From Microbacterium sp. Root166 (GTDB lineage: Bacteria > Actinomycetota > Actinomycetes > Actinomycetales > Microbacteriaceae): a stretch of 64,000 nucleotides of DNA. Shown in pieces: positions 30,444 through 39,461 of this stretch. The stretch spans positions 434,001-498,000 of the forward strand of contig NZ_LMGL01000002.1 in NCBI RefSeq assembly GCF_001427145.1, read 5' to 3'. Every line of letters begins with the position of its first letter. Positions within the stretch are counted from its first letter, which is position 1. The position numbers were made by a program, and so were the translations under genes. The notes beneath the pieces are model-generated. The model made no database searches. It was not told the DNA's origin and saw only the letters and a program-made list of their open reading frames with translations.

Positions 30444-33083
30444 GTGACGGACTCCGCAAAGCCTACCCTTCTCGTCGTGGACGGCCATTCGCTGGCATAC
30501 CGGGCGTTCTACGCCCTTCCCGTCGACAACTTCTCGACCAAGGACGGGCAGTACACGAACGGGATCTACGGCTTCCTTGCGATGCTGATCAACCTGATCA
30601 AGGCGGAGAAGCCCACCCATATGGCGGTCGCCTTCGACACGTCGCGACAGTCCTTCCGCACCCGTGAGTACACGGAGTACAAGGCGAACCGCTCCGAGAC
30701 TCCCTCCGAGTTCAAGGGCCAGATCCCGATCCTCCAGGACTGCCTGGCGGCGATGAGCATCACGGTCCTGCAGAAGGAGGACTTCGAGGCCGACGACATC
30801 CTCGCCACGCTCGCCACCCAGGGTGCCGAGCAGGGCTACGACGTCCTGGTGTGCTCGGGCGATCGCGACACCATCCAGCTCGTCACCGAAGACATCACGC
30901 TTCTCTACCCGAACGTGCAGGGCGTGTCCCAGCTCAAGCGCTACGACCGCCAGGCGGTCATCGACCGTTACGGGGTGCCGCCCGAGCAGTACCCCGAGAT
31001 CGCCGCGCTCGTCGGCGAGACCAGCGACAACCTTCCCGGTGTGCCGAAGGTCGGCGAGAAGACCGCGGTCAAGTGGCTGAACCAGTTCGGCTCGCTCGAT
31101 GAGCTGCTCGCCAACGCCGACAAGGTGACCGGCGTCGTGGGCGGCAACCTGCGCGCGCACATCGACGACGTGCGGCGCAACCGTGCCCTCAACCGACTCC
31201 TGACGGATGTCGAGCTCCCCGCGACCATCGCCGACCTCGAGGTCAAGCCGATGGACGCCCAGGCGGTGCGCGACATCTTCGCGCGCCTCGAGTTCAAGAC
31301 GCTCATCCCGCGCGTGGCCGAGCTGGCGGGCATCGAGCAGCAGATGGCGGCCGTGACTTCGGCGGCCGCCGTGCCGATGCCCAAGCCCGTCGAACCGGCG
31401 CCTGCCGATCTGCTCGCGTGGCTCGACGCCGCAGAGGGCGAGGTCGGAGTGACCGTCGTCGTCGAGGGCGGCCTGCCGAAGCGCATCGGCTTCGCGACGA
31501 AAGATGCCGCCGCCGAGGCGACCTGGACGCCCGAGCTGCAGGAGGCTCTCGCCGGGTGGCTGGCCTCCGACGCCCCCAAGGTGATGAGCGACGCCAAGAC
31601 GCAGGTCAAGGCGATGCGCCGAGCGGGTCTGCGCATCGGCGGACTGACCTTCGACACCGTGGTCGCCGGATGGCTGCTGCGGCCGAGCTTCCCCGACAAG
31701 AACCTCGCCGACCTCGTGGACCGCTACCTCGACGAGAAGCTGCCCGAGGCCGATCCGACCCAGCTGGTCCCCGAGACCGAAGGCGCGACCCCGGGCCAGC
31801 TCGCCTGGTTCTCTGTTCGCGTGGCAGAGGCGCTGAGGGCCGAGCTGCCCGCCAGCGTCGCGACCGTGCTCGCCGACATCGAGCTGCCCACGCTGCTGAC
31901 GCTCGCCGACATGGAACTCGCCGGTGTCGCTGTCTCGCACGACAAGCTCTCGTCGTTCTCGGCCGAGCTCGCGGAACGCGCCGACGCCATCGCCCAGCAG
32001 GCCTACCTCGCCATCGGGCGGGAGGTGAACCTCGGCTCGCCCAAGCAGCTGCAGGAGGTGCTGTTCGAAGAGCTGCAGCTTCCCAAGACCCGCAAGACCA
32101 AGACCGGGTACTCGACCGACGCCGCCGTGCTCGCCGATCTGCAGGATTCCCACCCGCATCCCTTCCTCGATCTGCTGCTGCAGCACCGCGAGGCGACGAA
32201 GCTGCGTCAGATCATCGAGTCGCTCGACACCGCCATCGGCGCGGACGGTCGGGTGCGCACCACCTACGTGCAGACCGGCAGCCAGACCGGGCGACTGTCC
32301 AGCACGGACCCGAATCTGCAGAACATCCCCGTTCGCACGGAAGAGAGCCGCCGCATCCGCTCGGCGTTCGAGAACGGCCCCGAGTACGAGACGCTGCTCA
32401 CCGCGGACTACTCGCAGATCGAGATGCGCATCATGGCGCACCTTTCCGAAGACCCGGGGCTCATCGAGGCCTTCAACTCCGGCGAAGACCTGCACCGCTT
32501 CGTCGGCGCGCGCGTGTTCGGTGTCGAGCCCGCCGACGTCACCCCGGCCATGCGCACGAAGGTCAAGGCGATGTCGTACGGCCTTGTGTACGGACTGTCC
32601 GCCTTCGGACTCTCGAAGCAGCTGCGGATCGAGCAGACCGAGGCCAAGCAGCTGATGATGGAGTACTTCGCCCGCTTCGGCGCGGTGCGCGACTACCTGC
32701 GCTCGTCGGTCGAGCAGGCGAGGATCGACGGCTACACCGAGACGATCTTCGGACGCCGCAGGCCGTTCCCCGACCTCGCGAGCCCGAACCGGGTGCTCCG
32801 CGAGAACGCCGAGCGCGCGGCTCTCAACGCGCCGATCCAGGGCAGCGCCGCCGACATCATGAAGGTCGCGCTGTTCCACATCCATGACGAATTCGCCGCG
32901 CAGGCGCTGCGTTCCCGTGTGCTGATGCAGATCCACGACGAACTCGTCGTGGAGGTGGCGCCGGGGGAGTGGGATGCCGCGGAGCGCATCGTGCGCGAGC
33001 GCATGGGAGACGCGGCTGCCCTGTCGGTGCCGCTGGACGTCCAGATCGGACGCGGCAGCGACTGGAACGAAGCCGGCCACTGA
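30444..33083 (+). CDS. polA: DNA polymerase I
   Basis: 879 residues. 5'-3' exonuclease domain (about 1-300, VDGHSLAYRAFYALP, EADDILATLA), a degenerate 3'-5' exonuclease-like domain (about 310-500) and the polymerase domain (about 500-879) with ADYSQIEMRIMAHLS, the O-helix RRAKAMSYGLVYG-like segment VKAMSYGLVYGLSAFGLS and the catalytic IHDELVVEV. The exonuclease metal residues (DxE motif) are not seen in the second domain, so proofreading is probably absent, as in other actinobacterial Pol I. Confidence 0.97.
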   Translation: MTDSAKPTLLVVDGHSLAYRAFYALPVDNFSTKDGQYTNGIYGFLAMLINLIKAEKPTHMAVAFDTSRQSFRTREYTEYKANRSETPSEFKGQIPILQDCLAAMSITVLQKEDFEADDILATLATQGAEQGYDVLVCSGDRDTIQLVTEDITLLYPNVQGVSQLKRYDRQAVIDRYGVPPEQYPEIAALVGETSDNLPGVPKVGEKTAVKWLNQFGSLDELLANADKVTGVVGGNLRAHIDDVRRNRALNRLLTDVELPATIADLEVKPMDAQAVRDIFARLEFKTLIPRVAELAGIEQQMAAVTSAAAVPMPKPVEPAPADLLAWLDAAEGEVGVTVVVEGGLPKRIGFATKDAAAEATWTPELQEALAGWLASDAPKVMSDAKTQVKAMRRAGLRIGGLTFDTVVAGWLLRPSFPDKNLADLVDRYLDEKLPEADPTQLVPETEGATPGQLAWFSVRVAEALRAELPASVATVLADIELPTLLTLADMELAGVAVSHDKLSSFSAELAERADAIAQQAYLAIGREVNLGSPKQLQEVLFEELQLPKTRKTKTGYSTDAAVLADLQDSHPHPFLDLLLQHREATKLRQIIESLDTAIGADGRVRTTYVQTGSQTGRLSSTDPNLQNIPVRTEESRRIRSAFENGPEYETLLTADYSQIEMRIMAHLSEDPGLIEAFNSGEDLHRFVGARVFGVEPADVTPAMRTKVKAMSYGLVYGLSAFGLSKQLRIEQTEAKQLMMEYFARFGAVRDYLRSSVEQARIDGYTETIFGRRRPFPDLASPNRVLRENAERAALNAPIQGSAADIMKVALFHIHDEFAAQALRSRVLMQIHDELVVEVAPGEWDAAERIVRERMGDAAALSVPLDVQIGRGSDWNEAGH

Positions 33084-33116
33084 GCCGGATGTTTGGCGCG
33101 TCGCGGCGTGCATCCA

Positions 33117-33122
33117 TAGGCT
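33117..33122 (+). promoter_or_regulatory. -10 element TAGGCT of the DUF885 gene (leaderless)
   Basis: TAGGCT, 7 nt, then ATG 33130; no ribosome binding site. Confidence 0.55.
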
Positions 33123-33129
33123 CTTGGGC

Positions 33130-34803
33130 ATGACTGACGAAACACGTACGCCCACGCCGATCGACACGATCGCTGACGCATGGGTCGACACACTCGCCGA
33201 GCTCGAGCCGACTCTCGCGACCTACATCGGTCGCGACGAGTACAACGACCGCTACGGCGACTACAGCCCCGAAGGCCACGAGCGACTCGTCGCCGAGGGC
33301 CGCAAGACTCTCGCCGCCCTGGCGGCAGCCACCCCTGTGGACGACATCGACGCCGTCACCCAGGACGACGTGGCCCGCGAGATCCAGGTCGCGATCGAGC
33401 TGCACGACGCGAAGTGGAACCTCCGCGACCTCAACGTGATCGCGTCGCCGGCTCAGGACATCCGGTCGGTCCTCGACTTGATGCCCACGGCGACGACAGA
33501 CGACTGGACGGTCATCGCCACGCGACTCAAGGCCGTCCCGGGAGCGATCGACGGCTACATCACGACGCTCCGCGAGGGCATCGCGCAGGGCGTCGTCCCC
33601 GCGCGTCGCCAGGTCGAAGCGGTCGTCACGCAGATCGCCCGGTACACCGAGGACGGCGGCTTCTTCGCGTCGTTCGCGGCGGAGGCCGCACCGGCCGAGG
33701 GTCAGCTGCCGGCATCGCTCGCCCGCGACCTCGCCGACAACGCCAATGCGGCCCGCGTCGCCTACGACGAGCTCGCATCGTTCCTCGGCAGCGACCTCGC
33801 GCCGCGCGCGGGTGAGGACGACGCGGTCGGCCGCGAGCTGTACGCGATTCATTCGCGGAGGTTCCTGGGCGCGACCATCGACCTCGACGAGACGTACGAG
33901 TGGGGGGTCGAGGAGCTCGCTCGCATGGTGGCGGAGCAGGAGTCCATCGCCGACGAGATCAAGGCGGGCGCCTCGGTCGAGGAGGCGGTCGCCTTTCTCG
34001 AGCAGGACGACTCCCGCAAGCTGCACGGCACCGACGCCCTGCAGAAGTGGATGCAGGAGACGAGCGACCGCGCGGTCGCAGAGCTCGGGCGCACGCACTT
34101 CGACATTCCCGAGCCCATCCGCAAGCTCGAGTGCATGATCGCTCCCACCAAGGAAGGCGGGATCTACTACACCGGTCCCACTGACGACTTCTCGCGCCCC
34201 GGCCGGATGTGGTGGTCGGTGCCGGAGGGCGTCGAGACCTTCGACACCTGGCGCGAGCTCACCACCGTCTACCACGAGGGTGTGCCGGGGCACCACCTGC
34301 AGATCGCGCAGGCGGTGTACAACCGTGCGCAGCTGAACTCGTACCGACGCCTCCTGGGCGGCACCTCCGGGCACGCCGAGGGCTGGGCTCTATACGCCGA
34401 GCGGCTCATGGAGCAGCTGGGTTACCTCGACGACCCGGCCGATCGCCTCGGCATGCTCGACGGTCAGCGCATGCGCGCCGCCCGCGTGGTCCTCGACATC
34501 GGCGTGCACCTCGGCAAGGACCGCCCCGACGGTCAGGGGAAGTGGGACGCGGACTTCGCGCTCGACTTCATGCTGCACAACGTGAACATGCCCGACGAGT
34601 TCGTGAAGTTCGAGGTCAACCGCTACCTCGGCTGGCCGGGCCAGGCGCCGTCCTACAAGGTCGGTCAGCGGATCTGGGAGCAGCTGCGCGACGAGGTGGC
34701 CGAGCGCGAAGGTGCTTCGTTCTCGATCAAGCAGTTCCACAAGCGCGCCCTCGACATCGGCGGGGTCGGGCTCGACTCGCTCCGCAAGGCTCTTTCGCGC
34801 TGA
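33130..34803 (+). CDS. DUF885 family protein, peptidase-like
   Basis: 557 residues, mostly helical. Belongs to the DUF885 family by the central motif YHEGVPGHHLQ (near residue 380), which resembles a metallopeptidase metal site, followed downstream by SGHAEGWALYAERLMEQLG, whose Glu could complete a gluzincin-like site. No signal peptide, so probably cytoplasmic. The substrate is not known. It is a single-gene unit with its own leaderless start. Confidence 0.85.
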   Translation: MTDETRTPTPIDTIADAWVDTLAELEPTLATYIGRDEYNDRYGDYSPEGHERLVAEGRKTLAALAAATPVDDIDAVTQDDVAREIQVAIELHDAKWNLRDLNVIASPAQDIRSVLDLMPTATTDDWTVIATRLKAVPGAIDGYITTLREGIAQGVVPARRQVEAVVTQIARYTEDGGFFASFAAEAAPAEGQLPASLARDLADNANAARVAYDELASFLGSDLAPRAGEDDAVGRELYAIHSRRFLGATIDLDETYEWGVEELARMVAEQESIADEIKAGASVEEAVAFLEQDDSRKLHGTDALQKWMQETSDRAVAELGRTHFDIPEPIRKLECMIAPTKEGGIYYTGPTDDFSRPGRMWWSVPEGVETFDTWRELTTVYHEGVPGHHLQIAQAVYNRAQLNSYRRLLGGTSGHAEGWALYAERLMEQLGYLDDPADRLGMLDGQRMRAARVVLDIGVHLGKDRPDGQGKWDADFALDFMLHNVNMPDEFVKFEVNRYLGWPGQAPSYKVGQRIWEQLRDEVAEREGASFSIKQFHKRALDIGGVGLDSLRKALSR

Positions 34804-34818
34804 CGCTCCGCTGAGGCC

Positions 34819-35451
34819 TCAGCCGACGCGGGGGTCGTGGGACAGCAGTTCCACGACCTCCGCGTCGCTGGTCTGGGTGAAGTCGTCGTAGAACTGGCCG
34901 ACCGCCCAGAAGTCGTGTTCGCGATGCGGGCAGACGAACTCGTCAGCGGCGCCGGGGTCCGGTTCCCACCCTGCCGGGGCGACCGGAACGGCGAGCACGA
35001 CGGCGTCGCAGTCACGGGAGCGCAGCGAACGGCATGCGGCGATCGCGGTTGCCCCGGTGGCCACGCCGTCGTCCACGACGATGGCGGTGACTCCCGACAG
35101 GTCATCGGCGACCGAGCCGAAGCGCCGCGTCCGCCGGAGCAGCTCGGCGCGCTCCCGCTCCTCGACCTCCTGGAGCTGATCCGCGCTGAGAGCTCGCGCA
35201 CTGCGGAAGCCGTCGTTCATCACGCGGATGCCGTCGGCGATGGCGCCGACGGCGTACTCCTCGTTCGACGGCACACCGAGCTTCCGCACGACCACCGGCG
35301 CCAGCGGCAATGCCAACAGGCGCGACACCTCGGCGGCGACGACGATTCCGCCGCGCGGTATCCCGAACACGATCGCGTCGGTGCCGCGCCGGTCGGCGAG
35401 CGCGGTACCCAGCTCTCGACCCGCCGCGGTACGGTCGGCGAACAGGGCCAT
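34819..35451 (-). CDS. Phosphoribosyltransferase family protein
   Basis: 210 residues. Type I PRTase fold with the PRPP loop AIVVDDGVATGATA (about residues 122-135) and N-terminal FGIPRGGIVVAAEVSRLL. This subgroup (stand-alone or fused to alpha/beta hydrolases) has no firmly assigned substrate. ATG 35451 lies 6 nt after TAGCGT on the minus strand. Its 3' end faces the DUF885 gene 15 bp away. Confidence 0.85.
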   Translation of the reverse strand: MALFADRTAAGRELGTALADRRGTDAIVFGIPRGGIVVAAEVSRLLALPLAPVVVRKLGVPSNEEYAVGAIADGIRVMNDGFRSARALSADQLQEVEERERAELLRRTRRFGSVADDLSGVTAIVVDDGVATGATAIAACRSLRSRDCDAVVLAVPVAPAGWEPDPGAADEFVCPHREHDFWAVGQFYDDFTQTSDAEVVELLSHDPRVG

Positions 35452-35457
35452 GGGTCA

Positions 35458-35463
35458 ACGCTA
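35458..35463 (-). promoter_or_regulatory. -10 element TAGCGT of the phosphoribosyltransferase gene (leaderless)
   Basis: Minus-strand TAGCGT, 6 nt, then ATG at 35451. Confidence 0.5.
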
Positions 35464-35560
35464 CGCCTCCGGCAAGCCGAGCGGCAGGGAATGCGCGAGC
35501 GTCCGGAGCGGTTGCGGACGATACCCACTGGTTCATTCAGGCGCATAGAAAGGCCCGTCG

Positions 35561-36604
35561 ATGACCGCAAGCGATCCTTCCACGCTGGAGCTCGGCCTGG
35601 ACACATTCGGCGACGTCACCCGCGACGAATCCGGAAACCTCGTCAGCGATGCGCAGACCATCCGCGATGTCGTCGAGCAGGCCGTGCTCGCCGACGAGGT
35701 CGGACTGGCGTTCTTCGGGGTGGGGGAGCATCACCGCCCGGAGTTCGCCGTCTCCAGTCCTGAGATCGTCCTGGCAGCCGCCGCCGCGCGCACCCGCAGC
35801 ATCCATCTCGGGACCGCCGTGACGGTCCTCTCGAGCGATGACCCGGTCCGTGTCTACGAGCGATTCGCCACGTTGGATGCGGTGTCGAACGGACGCGCCG
35901 AGGTCATCCTCGGGCGCGGCTCGTTCACCGAGTCGTTCCCGCTCTTCGGCTACGACCTGCGGGACTACGAGACGCTGTTCGAGGAGAAGCTCGAACTGTT
36001 CGCGCAGCTGCTCGAGGAGAAGCCGGTCACCTGGCAGGGAACGCTGCGGGCGCCCCTGGCCGACGCCGACGTGTTCCCGAAGACGGAGAACGGCCTGCGC
36101 GCCTGGGTGGGCGTCGGCGGCACGCCGGAGTCCGTGGTGCGTGCCGCGCGCTACGGCTACGGCCTCATGCTGGCGATCATCGGCGGACCGGCGGACCGTT
36201 TCCGGCCCTTCGCATCGACGTATCGCCGGTCACTCGAGGCCTTCGGTCGCGGCCCCTCGCCCGTCGGCGTCCATTCGCCCGGGCACATCGCCGACACCGA
36301 TCAGCAGGCGTGGGACGAGGCCTACGAGGGCTTCGAGGCGATGAACAACACCATCGGGCGGGAACGCGGCTGGCCGCCCTACAGTCGCATGCGGTTCCAG
36401 CGTGACGTCGGGCCTGAGGGTGCTCTCTATGTGGGGTCGCCGGAGACCGTCGCCCGCAAGATCGCGGATACCGTCCAGACGCTCGATCTCGATCGGTTCG
36501 ACATGAAGTTCTCGACCGGGACGCTCTCTCACGCGCGGATGATGCGCTCGATCGAGCTGTACGGCTCGAAGGTGGCGCCGCTGGTCCGCGACATGCTGGC
36601 GTGA
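35561..36604 (+). CDS. LLM-class flavin-dependent oxidoreductase
   Basis: 347 residues, luciferase-like TIM barrel. Features include FFGVGEHHRPEFAVSSPEI near residue 50, the LGTAVTVLSSDDPVRVYE strand and EVILGRGSFTESFPLFGYDL. Probably an FMN- or F420-dependent oxidoreductase or monooxygenase; the cofactor and substrate cannot be decided from sequence. GAAAGG at 35548-35553 precedes ATG 35561. The next gene, an MFS carrier, has its own promoter. Confidence 0.9.
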   Translation: MTASDPSTLELGLDTFGDVTRDESGNLVSDAQTIRDVVEQAVLADEVGLAFFGVGEHHRPEFAVSSPEIVLAAAAARTRSIHLGTAVTVLSSDDPVRVYERFATLDAVSNGRAEVILGRGSFTESFPLFGYDLRDYETLFEEKLELFAQLLEEKPVTWQGTLRAPLADADVFPKTENGLRAWVGVGGTPESVVRAARYGYGLMLAIIGGPADRFRPFASTYRRSLEAFGRGPSPVGVHSPGHIADTDQQAWDEAYEGFEAMNNTIGRERGWPPYSRMRFQRDVGPEGALYVGSPETVARKIADTVQTLDLDRFDMKFSTGTLSHARMMRSIELYGSKVAPLVRDMLA

Positions 36605-36625
36605 GCGCACCGTCCGAAGGATCCG

Positions 36626-36631
36626 TAGCAT
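36626..36631 (+). promoter_or_regulatory. -10 element TAGCAT of the MFS gene (leaderless)
   Basis: TAGCAT, 6 nt, then ATG 36638; no ribosome binding site. Confidence 0.5.
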
Positions 36632-36637
36632 GACGCT

Positions 36638-37993
36638 ATGACGGATGCCGAGACCCGCACGGACGCGACGCTCCCGGAGCGCCTCGACCGGCTGCCGTTC
36701 ACACGCATGCACCTGCGGGTGCTGACCGGCTCCGGCCTCGGGTGGGCGCTGGACGCGATGGACGTCGGACTGATCTCCTTCGTGATCGCCGCGCTGGCCG
36801 TGCAGTGGGAGCTCCAGCCCTTCGAGACAGCGTGGATCGCGTCGATCGGGTTCGTCGGCATGGCGATCGGCGCGAGCGTCGGCGGACTGCTCGCGGATCG
36901 ATTCGGGCGGCGGTCCGTGTTCGCGCTGACGCTGCTGGTGTACGGCATCGCCACCGGCGCGAGCGCACTGGTCGGCGGGCTCGTCGCGCTTCTCGTGCTG
37001 CGGTTCTTCGTCGGGCTCGGGCTCGGCGCCGAGCTGCCGGTGGCCTCGACATATGTCAGCGAGTTCGCGCCGGCGCGGATCCGTGGCCGTCTCATCGTGA
37101 TCCTCGAGGCTTTCTGGGCCGTGGGATGGACCGCCGCAGCACTCATCGGATACTTCGTCATCCCGACGTCGGACAACGGATGGCGCTGGGCGTTCGCGCT
37201 CGGCGCGGTGCCCGCCGCGTACGCCTTGTTCGTGCGGTGGGGACTCCCGGAGTCCGCTCGGTGGCTGGAGCGCCGCGGTCGGCACGAGGAGGCGGGCGCG
37301 GTCGTTCGCACCTTCGAGGAGTCGGCGGGGGATGCGGTATCCGCCGTCGCCGTCACCGCCGCCGACACGCCGCCCGCGGCTTCCTCCACGATCGCCTCAC
37401 GCCTCGCCGTGCTGTGGTCTCGCGAGTTCCGCGTGCGCACCGCGTGCCTCTGGCTCGTCTGGTTCTGCGTGAACTTCTCGTACTACGGGGCGTTCATCTG
37501 GATTCCGTCGATCCTCGTCTCGCAGGGCTACGACCTGGTGCGGTCCTTCGGATTCACGCTCATCATCACACTCGCGCAGCTTCCGGGCTACGCCACCGCC
37601 GCGTGGCTGATCGAGGTCTGGGGTCGCCGTCTGACGCTCTCGGTGTTCCTCGTCGGATCCGCCCTCTCTGCCGTCGTGTTCGGGACGGCGGGGAGCGAGG
37701 TGGGAGTCATCGCGGCCGGAATGGCGCTGTCGTTCTTCAATCTCGGCGCCTGGGGCGCTCTGTATGCGGTGACGCCCGAGATGTACCCCACATCGCTGCG
37801 GGCGACCGGATCGGGGTGGGCCGCCGGCGCCGGACGCATCGCTTCGATCATCGCGCCGCTCATGGTGCCGGTTCTGCTCGCTCTGGGGGGCGCACCCACC
37901 CTCTTCGTCGTGTTCGCGGTCTTCTTCGTGGTCGCCGCGGTCGCTGTCTGGGGTCTCGTGGACCGGCGGGGGATGGCGCTCGACGACCGGTGA
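36638..37993 (+). CDS. MFS transporter, metabolite:proton symporter type
   Basis: 451 residues with twelve predicted membrane segments. The loop 2-3 signature is GGLLADRFGRRSVFALTLL and the loop 8-9 equivalent is YATAAWLIEVWGRRLTLSV. Resembles the sugar/aromatic-acid:H+ symporter families (NaiP-like). The central cytoplasmic loop (about 210-260) is charged and alanine-rich. Substrate unknown; the flavin oxidoreductase upstream may or may not be functionally linked. Confidence 0.88.
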   Translation: MTDAETRTDATLPERLDRLPFTRMHLRVLTGSGLGWALDAMDVGLISFVIAALAVQWELQPFETAWIASIGFVGMAIGASVGGLLADRFGRRSVFALTLLVYGIATGASALVGGLVALLVLRFFVGLGLGAELPVASTYVSEFAPARIRGRLIVILEAFWAVGWTAAALIGYFVIPTSDNGWRWAFALGAVPAAYALFVRWGLPESARWLERRGRHEEAGAVVRTFEESAGDAVSAVAVTAADTPPAASSTIASRLAVLWSREFRVRTACLWLVWFCVNFSYYGAFIWIPSILVSQGYDLVRSFGFTLIITLAQLPGYATAAWLIEVWGRRLTLSVFLVGSALSAVVFGTAGSEVGVIAAGMALSFFNLGAWGALYAVTPEMYPTSLRATGSGWAAGAGRIASIIAPLMVPVLLALGGAPTLFVVFAVFFVVAAVAVWGLVDRRGMALDDR

Positions 37994-38027
37994 GCGCGGA
38001 CGACCATTCTCGGCTGCGGCCGCACCC

Positions 38028-38033
38028 TAGGCT
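38028..38033 (+). promoter_or_regulatory. -10 element TAGGCT of the SGNH hydrolase gene (leaderless)
   Basis: TAGGCT, 6 nt, then ATG 38040; no ribosome binding site. Confidence 0.55.
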
Positions 38034-38039
38034 GGGACG

Positions 38040-38801
38040 ATGGCATCCCTGAGGTACGTCGCGATCGGCGATTCGTTCACCGAGGGCGTCGGAGACGAGC
38101 TCCCCGACGGTCGCGTGCGTGGGTGGGCGGATCTCGTCGCGCAGGGGTGGGCGGATGCCTCGGGTCAGCCGGTGCAATACGCCAACTTCGCCATCCGCGG
38201 GAAGCTCGTACAGCCCATCGTCGAGCAGCAGCTCGAACCCGCGCTTGCACTGAAGCCGACGCATCTGTCGTTCAACGGGGGCGGCAATGACATGCTTCGT
38301 CCGCGCACGAGCGTTGCGCGCGTGGTCGACGCCTTCACGCATGTGCTGAACCGATGCGACGAAGAGGGTGTCACGCTCATCCTGCTGTCGGGTGCGAACC
38401 CCTCTGCCCAGCTCCCGCTGAGTCGCGTGATCCAGCGGCGCGGAGATCTGCTGTCCGCGGCCGTCACGGCGAAGTTCGCGGACCGCACCGACATCGTCCG
38501 CGCCTTCAACTGGCCCGACCGTGAGCTGTCCAGCCCGCCGTACTGGTCAGAGGACCGGCTCCACATGAACTCGCGCGGTCACCATCGCGTCGCCGCCAGG
38601 GTCCTGACTGCGCTCGGTCTGGAGCCGCCTGCCGGGTGGTGGTCACTCCCGCCTCTGCCGCCGGCCGCGGCGCGCGGCACGGCGTATTACTGGGAGCATG
38701 TCGGCCCCTGGGTGCAGCGTCGGCTTACGGGCACGTCGTCGGGCGACGGCCGTGAGCCGAAGCACGGCGAATGGTTCGACATGGTTCCGTCAGCCGACTG
38801 A
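38040..38801 (+). CDS. SGNH/GDSL hydrolase
   Basis: 253 residues. Block I IGDSFTEGVGDE holds the catalytic Ser12, block III is NGGGNDML, and block V DRLHMNSRGHHRVA has the Asp and His. No signal peptide, so an intracellular esterase/lipase-type enzyme. The C-terminus after residue 200 is rich in Pro/Trp and not conserved. Its stop overlaps the 3' end of the convergent reductase gene by 12 bp. Confidence 0.9.
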   Translation: MASLRYVAIGDSFTEGVGDELPDGRVRGWADLVAQGWADASGQPVQYANFAIRGKLVQPIVEQQLEPALALKPTHLSFNGGGNDMLRPRTSVARVVDAFTHVLNRCDEEGVTLILLSGANPSAQLPLSRVIQRRGDLLSAAVTAKFADRTDIVRAFNWPDRELSSPPYWSEDRLHMNSRGHHRVAARVLTALGLEPPAGWWSLPPLPPAAARGTAYYWEHVGPWVQRRLTGTSSGDGREPKHGEWFDMVPSAD

Positions 38802-39368
38802 ACCGACGAGCGGGGTCCTGCTCAGCGAGTACACCAGTTCGGCGAACTGGCCCGCCCGCGTGACCGACTCCAGTGTCAGACGATCGGATTCCAGCCGGCG
38901 AGGGAGCAACGGCCGCCCTGAGACCAGCGTGACCGGAGCGATCGAGACGCGGATTTCGTCCAGGAGTCCCGAATCGGCGAACTGGCCGACGAGGTCTCCG
39001 CCGCCGACGATCCAGATGTCCCGATCGCCGGCTGCTTCGGCCAGTTCCGGCCACAAGGCCGACACCTCTCCACGGCGGAAGCGGATGTCGGCTCCCGCGA
39101 CCACGGGCAGTTCGCGTGAACTCATCACGAAGGAGGCCTTGCCTGCGTAGGGCCACTTCTCGGGGTGGGCGATCAGTCCTTCATGGTCGACCACCCACTC
39201 GTAGGTGGTCGAACCCATGATGAGCGCACCGACGCCGTCGAGGAATCGACCGAAGTCGTGCTCAGCGGTATCGGCGCCGGGGACGGCGAAGAGCCAGGAC
39301 AGCGAGTCGTCGTCGTCGGCGAGGTAGCCGTTGAGGGTGGTCGCAGTATGGAATATGACGCGGGCCAT
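38790..39368 (-). CDS. Dihydrofolate reductase family protein (RibD C-terminal type)
   Basis: 192 residues. N-terminal HTATTLNGYLADDDDSLSWLF and IWIVGGGDLVGQFADSGLLDEI, with the NADPH-binding GGGD, are typical of the RibD C-terminal/DHFR superfamily; it is not a housekeeping FolA. Physiological substrate unknown. ATG 39368 is 6 nt after a minus-strand TAGCGT. It is divergent from the ArsR gene; the palindrome between them lies upstream of both. Confidence 0.87.
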   Translation of the reverse strand: MARVIFHTATTLNGYLADDDDSLSWLFAVPGADTAEHDFGRFLDGVGALIMGSTTYEWVVDHEGLIAHPEKWPYAGKASFVMSSRELPVVAGADIRFRRGEVSALWPELAEAAGDRDIWIVGGGDLVGQFADSGLLDEIRVSIAPVTLVSGRPLLPRRLESDRLTLESVTRAGQFAELVYSLSRTPLVGSVG

Positions 39369-39374
39369 ACGGCC

Positions 39375-39380
39375 ACGCTA
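39375..39380 (-). promoter_or_regulatory. -10 element TAGCGT of the DHFR-like gene (leaderless)
   Basis: Minus-strand TAGCGT, 6 nt, then ATG at 39368. The ArsR palindrome begins 30 bp upstream, in the -40 region. Confidence 0.5.
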
Positions 39381-39409
39381 ACGTCGCCCACCGACAAAGC
39401 GCTTGCAGC

Positions 39410-39448
39410 GTATTCAACTAGTTAGTACAGTACCGATAGGTTGAATAC
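39410..39448. promoter_or_regulatory. 39-bp palindrome, probable ArsR-family operator
   Basis: GTATTCAAC (39410-39418) and GTTGAATAC (39440-39448) are perfect inverted arms, and an inner GTAC-A-GTAC (39425-39433) shares exactly the same centre at 39429. It ends just before the AGGAGG of the ArsR gene, so the regulator probably controls itself and perhaps the divergent reductase gene. Confidence 0.7.
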
Positions 39449-39461
39449 AAAGGAGGCGAAG

